DNA of 64,000 nucleotides from Charina bottae (GCA_023362775.1 JALMGJ010000008.1:22733001-22797000); one strand, 5' to 3'; positions 24,278-34,803 are shown, numbered from the stretch's first letter. Notes: generated by a model from the sequence alone, not told the origin. Program-made: numbers and translations.

Positions 24278-24849
24278 ATGTTTCCATCCTATCTTTAAGT
24301 CAGAGCAGGGCTTTTTTCAGACTGCAGGTCATGATTCCCAGGGATGGAGGGTCAAACAAATTTCAGGAGGGGCAGAAACTTGGAGCCCTGTCAGATTACA
24401 CTCCTGCTCTGCCCAGACAAGTGGCTATCGGTTTATCTGGGCAAAGCAGGCACAAGTTCTGACAGCAGTTGCAGCAGCAGAGATGTTAAGGACCTGAGTG
24501 AGTGTGTCAACCCCACAGAGCTGGGCACAAGAATTACAAGTCAGTAAGAAGTCATTAATGCTATATTAGAAATAAAGTCAGAACACTGGAAACTGCAGTA
24601 ATGATTTGGTGAGTTCATTAAGGGACGCGGTGGCTCAGCGGGTTAAACCGCTGAAGCTGTAGGGCTGCCGGTCGGAAGGTCGGCAGTTCGAATCCCTGTG
24701 CAATGAGGTCAGCTCTCGTTGCTAGTCCCAGCTCCTGTCGACCCAAACAGTTCAAAAGCTATATGTCTATGAAGGTTCTCAGTCATCCAGGTGGAATTGT
24801 CTGTACCTTGAATCATGTCAACTGGATTTCTATTTTCTCAGTGGAAACG

Positions 24850-24879
24850 TTTCGCTCCTTATCCAAGGAGCTTCTTCAG
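24850..24879 (-). ncRNA. Hammerhead-ribozyme-like core, PLE B left arm
   Basis: Read on the minus strand: CTGAAGA, then a perfect 7-bp stem AGGAGC-type hairpin (24854-24860 with 24865-24871, loop ATCC in plus orientation), then GAAA. This matches the conserved hammerhead core CUGANGA...GAAA, known from the terminal repeats of Penelope-like elements in many eukaryotes. Stems I and III were not resolved, so activity is not claimed. Confidence 0.7.
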
Positions 24880-24970
24880 TCTGAGCAAAGTTGGTAAGGG
24901 AATCCTAAATATGTTTCTAGGTAGCTGTGTAACCTTACACCTGGGGTCATGGTTATATTGGGATGTTATT

Positions 24971-26206
24971 TTAAGTCCTTTTATTATCTAAAGGAGGATC
25001 ATTAAGATCACCATGCTGCTGTTGAGCTTGTGAAATGGTCTTAATCTTCCTAGGCACATAAGACAGAGCCGGGAGAAAGATGGGAGAAAGATTGTGCCTG
25101 AGGCCCCCACCTCTATTCAAGGAAGGATTTTCCAAGTTGGCATAAATGGATTCCTTGACCCCTCTCTCAAACCACCTATCTTCTCTGTCTAAAATGTGAA
25201 CATTAATGTCCTCAAATGAGTGTCCTTTTTCCTTTAAATGAAGATAAACTGCTGACTCTGGTTCTGTGGTGTTACTTCTCCTGTGTTGGGCCATCCTCCT
25301 GTACAAAAGTTGTTTGGTTTCTCCAATGTAGAGTTCAGAGCACTCCTCACTGCACTGGATTGCATAAACTACATTGCTTTTCTTGTGTTTTGGAGTTTGA
25401 TCTTTGGGGTGTACAAGCCTCTGTCTCAGTGTGTTGGTGGGTTTGAAATATACAGGTATGTGGTGTTTGCCAAATATCCTTTTTATCTTTTTAGACACGC
25501 CAGCCATGTAAGGAATGACCAGGTTCTTCCGTTTACTCTGAGTCTCAGCCCTATCTGTCGCTGTTTTAGGTCTGATAGATTTAGATTTAGTGAAGGCCCA
25601 ATTTGGATATCCACAGGCCTTCAGAGCTGTTCTCAGGTGCTGATTTTCATTCTTTTTGGAATCCATGGAGGTGGGGATGGTTTCTGCTCTGTGTGACAAT
25701 GTCCTGATGACTCCTAGTTTGTGCTGCAGTGGATGGTGGGAGTCAAACATCAGATATTGATCTGTGTGTGTGGGTTTCCTGTAGATCCCTATTTCTAGCT
25801 TGCCACCGGTCCCAATGAGGACTTCACAGTCTAGGAATGCCAGTCTGTTGTCCTTGGTGTCTTCTCTGGTGAACCTAATGTTGGCATCTATGGTGTTTAT
25901 ATGGTCCGTGAAGGCCTGTACTTCCTGGGCCTTGATTTTGACCCAGGTGTCATCCACATACCTAAACCAGTGGGTGGGCACCGTTCCCTGGAATGTGTTG
26001 AGTGCTTTCTTCTCCACTTCTTCCATGTATAAATTGGCCACAATGGGTGACACAGGAGAACCCATGGCACAGCCGTGTTTTTGTCTGTAAAAGTCACCTC
26101 TGTATGTGAAATAAGTGGTGTTAAGACACAGGTTTGCCATCTTCTGGACCTGTGTCTTAACACCAGTTATTTCACATACAGAGGTGACTTTTACAGACAA
26201 AAACAC
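24971..26206 (-). CDS. PLE reverse transcriptase and GIY-YIG endonuclease, 5'-truncated (left arm)
   Basis: An uninterrupted 411-codon frame. Residues 37-54 hold GDFYRQKHGCAMGSPVSP, the PLE form of the RT motif before the catalytic box. YVDD at 83-86 is the catalytic aspartate pair, and RLAFLDCEV at 121-129 is a downstream RT motif. Residues 279-310 form a GIY-YIG endonuclease start (VVYAIQC, then LYIGETKQLLYRRMAQHRR), with Cys 285 and 289 in between. RT followed by C-terminal GIY-YIG is diagnostic of endonuclease-bearing Penelope-like elements, which nick target DNA and prime cDNA there. Full PLE proteins are about twice this length; the N-terminal RT part is missing. The first 20 or so residues are read through the palindrome centre from the opposite arm and are not PLE protein. 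I see no promoter. Confidence 0.88.
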   Translation of the reverse strand: MFLSVKVTSVCEITGVKTQVQKMANLCLNTTYFTYRGDFYRQKHGCAMGSPVSPIVANLYMEEVEKKALNTFQGTVPTHWFRYVDDTWVKIKAQEVQAFTDHINTIDANIRFTREDTKDNRLAFLDCEVLIGTGGKLEIGIYRKPTHTDQYLMFDSHHPLQHKLGVIRTLSHRAETIPTSMDSKKNENQHLRTALKACGYPNWAFTKSKSIRPKTATDRAETQSKRKNLVIPYMAGVSKKIKRIFGKHHIPVYFKPTNTLRQRLVHPKDQTPKHKKSNVVYAIQCSEECSELYIGETKQLLYRRMAQHRRSNTTEPESAVYLHLKEKGHSFEDINVHILDREDRWFERGVKESIYANLENPSLNRGGGLRHNLSPIFLPALSYVPRKIKTISQAQQQHGDLNDPPLDNKRT

Positions 26207-27310
26207 GGCTGTGCCATGGGTTCTCCTGTGTCACCCATTGTGGCCAATTTATACATGGAAGAAGTGGAGAAGAAAGCACTCAACACATTCCAGGGAATGG
26301 TGCCCACCCACTGGTTCAGGTATGTGGATGACACCTGGGTCAAAATCAAGGCCCAGGAAGTACAGGCCTTCACGGACCATATAAACACCATAGATGCCAA
26401 CATTAGGTTCACCAGAGAAGACACCAAGGACAACAGACTGGCATTCCTAGACTGTGAAGTCCTCATTGGGACCGGTGGCAAGCTAGAAATAGGGATCTAC
26501 AGGAAACCCACACACACAGATCAATATATGATGTTTGACTCCCACCATCCTCTGCAGCACAAACTAGGAGTCATCAGGACATTGTCACACAAAGGAGAAA
26601 CCATCCCCACCTCCATGGATTCCAAAAAGAATGAAAATCAGCACCTGAGAACAGCTCTGAAGGCCTGTGGATATCCAAATTGGGCCTTCACTAAATCTAA
26701 ATCTACCAGACCTAAAACAGTGACAGATAGGGCTGAGACTCAGAGTAAACGGAAGAACCTGGTCATTCCTTACATGGCTGGCGTGTCTGAAAAGATAAAA
26801 AGGATATTTGGCAAACACCACATACCTGTATATTTCAAACCCACCAACACACTGAGACAGAGGCTTGTACACCCCAAAGATCAAACTCCAAAACACAAGA
26901 AAAGCAATGTAGTTTATGCAATCCAGTGCAGTGAGGAGTGCTCTGAACTCTACATTGGAGAAACCAAACAACTTTTGTACAGGAGGATGGCCCAACACAG
27001 GAGAAGTAACACCACAGAACCAGAGTCAGCAGTTTATCTTCATTTAAAGGAAAAAGGACACTCATTTGAGGACATTAATGTTCACATTTTAGACAGAGAA
27101 GATAGGTGGTTTGAGAGAGGGGTCAAGGAATCCATTTATGCCAACTTGGAAAATCCTTCCTTGAATAGAGGTGGGGGCCTCAGGCACAATCTTTCTCCCA
27201 TCTTTCTCCCGGCTCTGTCTTATGTGCCTAGGAAGATTAAGACCATTTCACAAGCTCAACAGCAGCATGGTGATCTTAACGATCCTCCTTTAGATAATAA
27301 AAGGACTTAA
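26075..27310 (+). CDS. PLE reverse transcriptase and GIY-YIG endonuclease, 5'-truncated (right arm)
   Basis: The mirror copy of the left-arm frame, also 411 codons with no stop. Motifs sit at the same residues: MGSPVSP 48-54, YVDD 83-86, VVYAIQC 279-285, LYIGETKQ 292-299. It overlaps the left frame by 132 bp because each uses the other arm for its first codons. Excluding that junction segment, differences from the left arm are few (for example T/M near 75, L/M near 152, RA/KG near 173-174, I/T near 211, A/V near 216, K/E near 239). Two open copies with so few changes imply a young duplication or gene conversion between arms. A complete protein is not encoded, since the upstream RT motifs are absent. 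Confidence 0.88.
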   Translation: MFLSVKVTSVCEISGVKTQVCHLLDLCLNTSYFTYRGDFYRQKHGCAMGSPVSPIVANLYMEEVEKKALNTFQGMVPTHWFRYVDDTWVKIKAQEVQAFTDHINTIDANIRFTREDTKDNRLAFLDCEVLIGTGGKLEIGIYRKPTHTDQYMMFDSHHPLQHKLGVIRTLSHKGETIPTSMDSKKNENQHLRTALKACGYPNWAFTKSKSTRPKTVTDRAETQSKRKNLVIPYMAGVSEKIKRIFGKHHIPVYFKPTNTLRQRLVHPKDQTPKHKKSNVVYAIQCSEECSELYIGETKQLLYRRMAQHRRSNTTEPESAVYLHLKEKGHSFEDINVHILDREDRWFERGVKESIYANLENPSLNRGGGLRHNLSPIFLPALSYVPRKIKTISQAQQQHGDLNDPPLDNKRT

Positions 27311-27401
27311 AATAACATCTCAATATAACCATGACCCCAGGTGTAAGGTCACACAGCTACCTAGAAACATATTTAGGATTCCCTTACCAACTTTGCTCAG
27401 A

Positions 27402-27431
27402 CTGAAGAAGCTCCTTGGATAAGGAGCGAAA
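27402..27431 (+). ncRNA. Hammerhead-ribozyme-like core, PLE B right arm
   Basis: CTGAAGA (27402-27408), stem GCTCCTT (27410-27416), loop GGAT, AAGGAGC (27421-27427), GAAA (27428-27431) and then CGTTTC. The core bases and the 7-bp stem II are identical in the two arms. Confidence 0.7.
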
Positions 27432-27858
27432 CGTTTCCACTGAGAAAATAGAAATCCAGTTGACATGATTCAAGCTACAGACAGTTCGAAAGCTAGCAAG
27501 TAGATAAATTGGGTACCACCTTAAAGTGGAAAAATAATGCTGCCGTCCTGTCGGGGGTCGGTATCCACCAGACGGAAGATCTCTTCGAATGGCGGCAGTT
27601 ACGACAGATCCCGGAAGCAACAACATCTACAGGACGTCAGCAGCCAGCTCCAATGCAAGGCACCCTGGGACATGTAGTCCGGAAGCCAGGAAGAGTCGGT
27701 TCCATTACCCCCTCCCCTTGCATGCGGATTAGAGAAACATTGTATAATTGAATTGAAATGTATAAACGATGTATGTAAGCCGCCCAGAGTCCTCTGCTAG
27801 GGAGGAAATGGGCGGGGTATAAATACAAGTATAAATAAATAAATAAATAAAGTCAGAA

Positions 27859-28139
27859 TCTCTTGTTTTGAATGGTTACTTTCCAGGTTTCTTGCCACCT
27901 GGAATGAGTTGTCATTTTTTATGAAATAAATGTCTCCTATCTCTTGGTTGTTTTATGTTTAACATTCCTTCTATTATACTCCCAATCTTCCCCACAATAT
28001 TTTGTAGAGTGTTTTGGGTTTTATGAGTATTATTCTGTTGATAACCATAAGTACCACTGTTGATATCCATAAGACTATTGTATCAGGAATCATTGGTAGT
28101 TCAAGAATGTTATTCTATTTACTGTATTTAGACAATTTA
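27859..28139. other. Unannotated spacer
   Basis: AT-rich, no feature seen. Confidence 0.45.
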
Positions 28140-28370
28140 TGTAGCCGCCTTCTCAAAAAAAATTGTACAATTAAAACAATAAAACATACAAAAATAAACA
28201 ATCATAAACAATCATAATATATACTAGGACATAAAAAAAATTCCACTGAAGACAATCCAACAATTGAAACAATCATCCTGGATGGTTAAGAAATTGTTAA
28301 AAACCAGGTCTGGAAGCCTCATGAAAGGCAGGCAGGGTTGGGGCCACAGAGATTTCAAGAGGAATGCTAA
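28140..28370 (-). mobile_element. L2 3' end, decayed
   Basis: The plus strand reads GTAGCCGCCTTCTC, an AT-rich CAATAAAACA region, then AAACCAGGTCTGGAAG and GGCAGGGTTGGGGCCAC. This order matches the minus-strand L2 at 22800-23055. Short and diverged. Confidence 0.55.
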
Positions 28371-29599
28371 CACCTTTTAATGAGAAATGTCATTATTTTC
28401 AAATTGGTTGACTTCAGTGAATGTTTTCACCGGCTATGAATCCCAGCAAGTAACATGTCTGACAGATTCAGACCTTTCTGTCACTACTCTTTTACCTAAG
28501 TAATTTTTAATCAATGTAGTTCATTAGAGATATGTTCCCACACCAGCTTCACAATTTGAAAAGTATAATTTATTTCATATATTTCATGTATTTACTGGAT
28601 TAAACCTAGCCTTTTCTCTGGGAGCTCAAAGTGACTTTAATGAGAGTTTTCTGTAATTTTCTCAATAAAACAATAACCTTTTGAGGTAAAATGATCTGAG
28701 AAAGGATGAACTGGCCCAGAGTCATCAGTGAAATCCATATCATTTAACCACTTATCCATACTGAATTTTGCAGAAATTCTTTATGCTCAAAGTAGTTCAC
28801 AAATCACAAATCTTTGTGAGGAAAGTAGCCAAGTGTACCAAGATCAGGGTTAATTACATTTGATCTGAGCCCACTAAGGAAGACAGAACTACAATTTGTT
28901 TGTTTGTTTGTTTGTTCAAATACTATTATTTTTATGCATATGCAGTATTCAGTATAATTAACAAAATCAAAACTATGCAACATTAAAACCACATTAAAAG
29001 AAAATCCCAATATAAAAACACAACACAAATAGATTACTTAATTAAAGAAGACTAATGAACATACATACAAAAAGAAAGGGGTCTGGAGAATATGTTGGCT
29101 GATTCTACCTATTTGTTAATTAACTCATAATAAACTCTTACTTGCTTCAATTTTAACATTTGCATTTATTCTAGGCAACCCACATGCCCCTAAGGGAGCT
29201 AAGACTAATTTCAAAATTCTTTGCGAGGGGCCAATTCAGAGTTCTGGTAGGTCTTATCTGTGTTGGGTGGAAAGAAAAGACAATGACAGAGAAAGAGAAT
29301 GGGTGGTCATGTCTTTTCCCCACTGGAGCTCAGCATTAACAAGTAGCCTTCAATGGAAAAAGAGAAAATATGGCCTTCTATGGAAAAAGTTGCTCATCAC
29401 TGATCTGTATAATTCACATTTTAATTATCCTGTGGATTCAAGGCCAGGGGAGAAAATTACTGCTTCTAAATGGCAGGCACAACTGGGCAATCAAAGCCCC
29501 ACCCTTTTTTAACATTTTAACATGCAGGGAAGCAGTTTGTTCCAGTTGAAGAGAAGAGGCAAGAAAACTGTATCTTTATAAAGAGAAGTGCACATATGC
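28371..29599. other. Unannotated spacer with small (TTTG)n
   Basis: A short GTTT run lies at about 28897-28915. Nothing else is recognised. Confidence 0.45.
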
Positions 29600-30239
29600 T
29601 TCTTGTTATCCAAATTTTACTCATTCTCATATGTCAAATCTTTTAAATCAGAATTCTGACAAAGACCACTCCAGGCCAACAATAAATAATCCTCTTATAG
29701 GTTATGCATTCACTCTTGCTACCTTACTCTATGCATGGGGAGGCCTAATTTCATTCTTCCAATCACCAGGCACAGATGCAGTCTTTATACACATGTTAAA
29801 CAAGTTGCACAGCCACATCAGGAGCAAAACACATCCATATTTTAGCATTTCTCAATTTATACAGCTACACTTCCAGTCAATTGTTAATTTTCACACAGCA
29901 TTTATTATTTCCTTTTCATCCATTTTTGGGGACACTAACATTTATAGCATTCATTACTCTTTGACATATCACTATATTCACGCAGATCTATAAAATACTT
30001 CCTCCAATATTATTACACTTCAGTTTTATCCCAAATCACTTCATCACTTTTATTTTTAATTCCATTTCACTTGGCTGATAGCTCTGTGTTTATGTCTTTT
30101 CAACCACTTCTATAACACTTAAAAAAACACTCTATAAAAATTGCATTGTCTACTTTAGTCTTAACTTTCCCTTCGTCTCTTTGACTATATTTTGCAACTA
30201 TTTCATCTCCATTATACAATACTCCGTTATACAATACCT

Positions 30240-31010
30240 TTGCACAGCTTCAGCTTGTGCGCCAGTTACGCCCATTCCTGGACCGCGATGCCCTCTGAAT
30301 GGTCACTCATGCCCTTGTTATCTCCCACATAGACTATTGCAATGCACTCTACATGGGGTTACCCTTGAAGAATATCCAGAAACTACAGCTGGTGCAGAAT
30401 GCGGCCGCGTGGGCAATTTTGGGTGCACCAAGATCAGCACATATAACACCTTTGCTTCGTGAGCTGCATTGGGTGCCAGTTTGCTTCCAGGTCCAATTCA
30501 AGGTGTTGGTTATTACCTTTAAAGCCCTACATGGCATGGGGCCAAGATACCTGAGGGACTGTATTATCCCCATAGCATCGACCCACCCCACCCGATCATT
30601 CAGGGAGGGCCTGCTACAGACCCCATCGATAAGGGAATTTCATCTAATGGGTTCCAGGAGATGGGCCTTCTCTGTAGTGGCGCCCGCCCTTTGGAATATC
30701 TTGCCCCCAGAGTTGAGGCAGGTTTCCTCCCTCCCGACCTTTAGGAAAGATCTGAAAACCTGGTTCTGCCACCTAGCGTGGGAGGGGAAAAGTAACAGCT
30801 CCTCATGGGGGTGGTTAATACCATAATGTCCTCCCTTTTATTTGAAATCAATTTGCCAAACTTGGATTTTATATTTATTTATATTATGCTAATTAAATTG
30901 TAATTTTATATTAGTATTTTAAACTTGATTTTATTGTAAACCGCCCAGAGTCCCCCATTGGGGGAGATGGGTGGTCATATAAATTAAATAAATAAAATAA
31001 AATAAAAAAT
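30240..31010 (+). mobile_element. L2-clade LINE, 5'-truncated
   Basis: It holds the C-terminal end of ORF2 (30299-30826), then a 3' end with GTAAACCGCCCAGAGTCCCC, GGGGGAGATGGGTGGTCAT and an AAATAAATAAAATAA tail. This 3' text matches the SINE tail at 17143-17200. It is the best L2 copy in the window and the reference for calling the others. Confidence 0.82.
30299..30826 (+). pseudogene. L2 ORF2 C-terminal fragment (175 codons)
   Basis: The frame reads VTHALVISHIDYCNALYMGL, KLQLVQNAAAWAILGAPRS, ITPLLRELHWVPVCFQVQFK and VITFKALHGMGPRYL. This is the conserved segment after the RT domain of L2/CR1-clade LINEs (H-IDYCNALY, QNAAA, LHWLPV, FKALHG). The frame is open to its end at 30826 and well preserved, but RT and endonuclease are missing by 5' truncation. 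It cannot move itself. Confidence 0.82.
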
Positions 31011-31316
31011 ATCTTCCTCTAAACTTCATTTTTTGCAGCAATCAATCCTTATACACATTTGTGCTCATCCCCATCCTGTTTCACTTCATAATTACACCAA
31101 AATTCTTTTTCATACTATCCATTCATATACGTAACTCCAAGCACTTCTGAGCAATCTGTAGCATAATTCTTTTCACTTTTTTCCAAGCAACTTTCAAATC
31201 CTTTTTCCTTTTATCCACTTTCCATTAATTCAGTTAGGATATTACTTTATCTTCTAATACTTTTTAATACAGGACTCATAATTTCTCCTCCTAAAGTCAT
31301 TGCAATTTCATTCTAG

Positions 31317-31442
<126 letters not shown>

Positions 31443-32930
31443 TTCTTATTATGTGCACTGTTCCCCAAGTTGATATGACCCCAACAATGGCCTGTCCCAC
31501 ATTCAGAACTTATAATCCTTGTATTCTTCTCTATTTTCATTTCCAATTTTTTATCATAAACAATAAAATCAATCATGTTTTTAGATCCATTATATTGTAT
31601 TATGGGTTTTGGGGTGTTCAAATAGCCCAATTATTTGTCTGTACTTTCTAATTTTGTTCCCATTTATCCATGTCATCTTGTACAATATTTTTTTCCATTC
31701 ATTTTCTCTAAACCTTGTCACTGAGCTTTTTGTTTTGTTATCACATTTCACTGAATCATAACATGTAGCTAACAGCCACCTACAGTATGTATTGTCATTT
31801 CTATATGGCCCCAGAACAATATAGATGACATCAATATCAGGGGATGTCCAGGGAGTTTGGTATACAAGTGACAGTCTCCCATTGAAAGCATCTTACATAT
31901 TTTTAGGTGGGCATGTAAGTGGTTTTTTATGAAAATGAAATGTGTGACCAGAATGTGCTTGAAAAGATATCCACTGTGCATTGGAGAGGCAACTGTGATT
32001 GAATAATGATCCCAGTTGGCAAGTTTGGATTCAGTGTTCAAACTTGCATTTGCCATTATAAAATGTGTGAAGAAATCTTCAGGAAAAAAAACTCCCTAAG
32101 GGAGTCTTGACAAAGCAATAGCCTGCAAGAAAACAGAACTGTAAGGATAAGCCAGCTGATGGCATATGAATACTGGACCAAAATTATTAACAGTATTATT
32201 CCAAGTTACAAGTATTCGGAGGATGATAATGTAATTTGAATTATTTCAAAATTCAAAGGAGAAAAATCAATGTTCTTTAAATATATAATATCAGAGTTCA
32301 GATTCACAATGCTTGAAATTTGGAAAAAAAAGATGAAATGTAAGGTGGAAGTAAAAGCATATTTTCCTCATTTTCAGCCAAGTTACTCTGCCAAGCAATA
32401 TACTGGAAGCCCTCCTTGGATTCAACCAGATTGTACCTGTCAAAATAATCTTCAGCAGTACAGTGGATTTTCTGCCATATTCATGCTGATCTACAAGTTG
32501 TTAGCTGTTAAGCTATCCTGCTGAGATGGGAGGAGTAGATGGTGCAGAAATGCAGTCTGATTAATGTTTTATATAAAACCATTCCCAGAATGTCATACAT
32601 TTGCATTTAACGCGGCTGTCATTGATGCCTGCAAATGTTTTGTTTGGTTCTTCCTACATTGGCCATCAGCAATCTAATTTTTCATCAACTGATAACAGTT
32701 AAAGTGGTGAGACAATTTATGCTTAAGAGATGTGTCATTCCCAGTGTTGTGTTCATAGATTATTACATGCTTTCCTCCAGAAGAGTTATGCTTATGTTAT
32801 GTCAAATAATTCACCTACAGCATGCAGAGGAAATGTGCCTGGACACATTCTGCACTAGTCAGTGGCCCTTTCTGTTTTGTGCCCACATTGCTATACAGTT
32901 TGTGATTTAACAAGAAGAAAAGGAAAGGAG
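31443..32930. other. Unannotated spacer
   Basis: AT-rich; the frames at 32270-32524 and 32635-32910 show no recognised domain. Confidence 0.5.
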
Positions 32931-32934
32931 AGTG

Positions 32935-33150
32935 TACACTCTTGGGGATGGCTAGCGCCTTAGGGTGGCCCTAGAATGTCCTTTTTACCCATGGACTTAA
33001 GAAGACTCTGCCATCTGGACGTTATTATATTTATTACATCTATAAATTCTTATGCTTATTTTAATCTATTTATAATTGTATTTTAATTAATTACATTTTA
33101 TTGTATTGTAAAGAGTCCCCCTTGGGGGAAATGGACAGTGATAAATCTGA

Positions 33151-33202
<52 letters not shown>

Positions 33203-33203
33203 C
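32935..33203 (+). mobile_element. L2 3' end with (TAAA)n tail
   Basis: GGGGATGGCTAGCGCC to about 33110 is weakly L2-like. AGAGTCCCCCTTGGGGG, then ATGGACAGTGATAAAT and the (TAAA)n run at 33152-33200, match the L2 terminus at 30950. The tail served as the target for PLE copy C. Confidence 0.6.
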
Positions 33204-33287
33204 GAAGGCTTTCACGGCCAGAATCCGATGGTTGTTGTGGGTTTACTGGGCTGTGTGGCCATGTTCTGGCAGTTTTGGTTCCTAACA

Positions 33288-33318
33288 TTTTGCCAGTCGC
33301 TGTGGCTGGCATCTTCAG
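33288..33318 (-). ncRNA. Hammerhead-like core, PLE C left arm
   Basis: On the minus strand: CTGAAGA, stem GCCAG...CTGGC intact, then AAAA where GAAA is expected. The stem is kept but the core is mutated. Confidence 0.6.
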
Positions 33319-33660
33319 AGGACAGGAGCACAGCTAGAAGATTCTCTCTGTGCCCAAGTGGAGGGTGTGTCTTCCTGCTGGTGTTTATATCTGCTGAGAG
33401 GGTGTGTGTCTTAAAAAACACAGCTTGGCAAAAGGTCAATGAACTCTACTCAACCACAGAAATATGCAAATAACTTGCACAATAGATGTGCTAATCCCAT
33501 ACACAATACCACACCCCCTAATCACCACAATAAACCCTCTCCTACTCTCTTGTAAATGACCCACAGAAGACACACGCCCTCTCAGCAGATATAAACACCA
33601 GCAGGAAGACACACCCTCCACTTGGGCACAGAGATAATCTTCTAGCTGTGCTCCTGTCCT

Positions 33661-33691
33661 CTGAAGATGCCAGCCACAGCAACTGCTGAAA
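33661..33691 (+). ncRNA. Hammerhead-like core, PLE C right arm
   Basis: CTGAAGA (33661-33667), GCCAG, then ACTGCT where CTGGC is expected, then an intact GAAA (33688-33691). The damage complements the left arm: core kept, stem II weakened. Confidence 0.6.
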
Positions 33692-33761
33692 TGTTAGGAA
33701 CCAAAACTGCCAGAACACGGCCACACAGCCCGGAAAATCCACAACAACCAAATAAATAATC

Positions 33762-34560
33762 CTCGAGGAGAAAATGAAGATTAAAGCAAAATTGCAAAAA
33801 AAATTAAAATGCTAATTTTATAACATGGGTAGGAAGAAAATTTGTGGGTTTGCATATTATTGCATACACATCTAACTTGTCCTGAACCAATCTGTGAAGC
33901 AGAACACAATTATACACCAATATCAACAGTTTTCTAATATTGTATTTCAATCAATACAAATACAAATGCTTTACTGATTGGGGAGCTTAGAAACACATGA
34001 ATGAAAATACTTAGTCATTTTACTGTGGCATTTTTAAAAGCAAATAGATGGGAAAATAAAGCAGATCAACTATAATTTAAACGGAAAAGGTAGTATGACC
34101 AGTATCAGGAAGGGTCTCCTGAGCTGGACAAATGTAGAGACTAAGGTAGGTAAATAAACTCTTTTGGTAAGTTATTGTTCATAAATTCTTTCAGGCAAGC
34201 TACCTGTGTATTTGATACTGGATAGTGGAATTTTGCAGGAACTTAGACTATAGTAATCAGATTGATTGTACACAGTGGCATCAACAATGGGGCAAAGGGG
34301 GCCAGACTGAGGAAATACAATATAAACCTGACCCCTTTCTTATGTATGTATTGACATTGCATATATGCCCCAAAGGAGTAAAACTTGTGGTACAAAAGTG
34401 CAATGCTGTTTTCATTATTCTGATATTTGCACGCAAGGGAGATTTCAGTCAAATTGCCTGTGGCCCCAGAATCTGCTAAGGATTATAGTTGTATTTCAGG
34501 GCCAGAGTGCGTTTGTAGGGTAAGAGGATTTACTAAATGATGTATAGTTTCACATGCCTG
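33762..34560. other. Unannotated spacer
   Basis: No feature recognised; short open frames on both strands around 34225-34479 look like chance. Confidence 0.45.
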
Positions 34561-34563
34561 GGT

Positions 34564-34803
34564 TCACTTAATTTGTAGTTGACCCAACCGCTGGATTTTA
34601 GAGGATTGGGACCACCTCGGTGGATTTGGAATATTTAAGGCAACCACTTGCAAAATGCCATCTTCACAAGAATGATACTTTGTAGAGGTTTTGGAAGCAG
34701 AGGGAGAAATCTTAGCAGAATACTCCCTTGTGAAGTGGCCAGGTTTGCCACAATATATACATAGGCCTTTTATGCACTCATACAAGTTATCTTGACAGAT
34801 CAT
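34564..34803 (-). pseudogene. Gag zinc-knuckle remnant of an LTR retrotransposon
   Basis: A 79-codon open stretch with CIYCGKPGHFTREY near residues 15-28. This is the CX2CX4HX4C nucleocapsid zinc knuckle with the last cysteine changed to tyrosine. Basic and Ser/Thr-rich residues follow, as after the knuckle in Ty3/Gypsy gag. No protease or RT was found nearby. Its end (34585-34622) shares a 30-bp block with 35963-35992, which suggests both belong to one broken element. Confidence 0.5.

Larger units (their letters stand above)
24762..27480. mobile_element. Palindromic Penelope-like element (PLE copy B)
   Basis: Two arms of about 1.34 kb meet head-to-head. The centre has GGTGTTAAGACACAGG and its reverse complement CCTGTGTCTTAACACC (about 26118-26164) around a short loop. 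The left arm encodes PLE protein on the minus strand, the right arm on the plus strand. A 15-bp TSD with one mismatch, ACAGTTC[A/G]AAAGCTA, lies at 24747-24761 and 27481-27495. The left outer end extends 36-39 nt (24762 to about 24800) beyond the last paired base. The same extended end is seen alone at 48600-48665. The inverted layout and one-sided extension agree with what is known of Penelope insertions. The protein arms differ at only about seven residues over their shared length. Confidence 0.92.
24622..27851 (+). mobile_element. tRNA-SINE split by a PLE insertion
   Basis: The 5' part (24622-24761) has the A box (GGTGGCTCAGCGGGTTAAA) and B box (GCAGTTCGAATCC). The 3' part resumes at 27496 with AAGTAGATAAATTGGGTACC and ends with CCGCCCAGAGTCCTCTGC, GGCGGGGTATAAATAC and a TAAA tail at 27835-27851. 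Without the insertion the element is about 0.5 kb and collinear with the minus-strand SINE at 58949-59475. The L2-like GCCGCCCAGAGTC tail suggests an L2-type partner. A 14-bp match, AAATAAAGTCAGAA, occurs at 24570-24583 and 27845-27858. It could be the SINE's TSD only if 38 nt of extra 5' sequence came along, so it stays unproved. Confidence 0.85.
29600..31310 (-). pseudogene. Possible degenerate LINE reverse transcriptase relic
   Basis: Outside the L2 insertion (30240-31010), the minus strand gives broken frames. One is TASVPGDWKNEIRPP near 29800, which resembles the VPxDWKxAxIxPxxKGK motif upstream of LINE RT domains. Stops are frequent and no TSD is visible. Only the short motif supports this, so the clade cannot be named. 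Confidence 0.28.
33204..33749. mobile_element. Inverted Penelope-like element (PLE copy C)
   Basis: The left arm (33230 to about 33405) and right arm (about 33572-33749) are inverted copies of one terminal sequence, with CCTGCTGGTGTTTATATCTG in the left and its complement in the right. The spacer is about 165 bp. A 12-bp direct repeat, AAATAAATAATC, flanks it at 33192-33203 and 33750-33761. The left outer end has 26 nt (33204-33229) without a partner. No coding sequence remains. The family differs from copies A/D and B. Confidence 0.85.

Noticed and set aside
25216..26998. Antisense open frames of 76-137 codons within the PLE arms
   Set aside because: They mirror each other in both arms and lie antisense to the RT/GIY-YIG frame; they are shadows.
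24600..27900. CRISPR array or bacterial inverted-repeat system
   Set aside because: The repeats are two long inverted arms with eukaryotic PLE coding content and a SINE target, not short spaced direct repeats.
29631..29993. 120-codon plus-strand open frame as a membrane protein gene
   Set aside because: No start context, no homology and no splice structure; the opposite strand shows weak LINE RT text, so this is probably a shadow.
33091..33312. Leucine/phenylalanine/tyrosine-repeat peptide
   Set aside because: It is the translation of the (TAAA)n tail of an L2 element.
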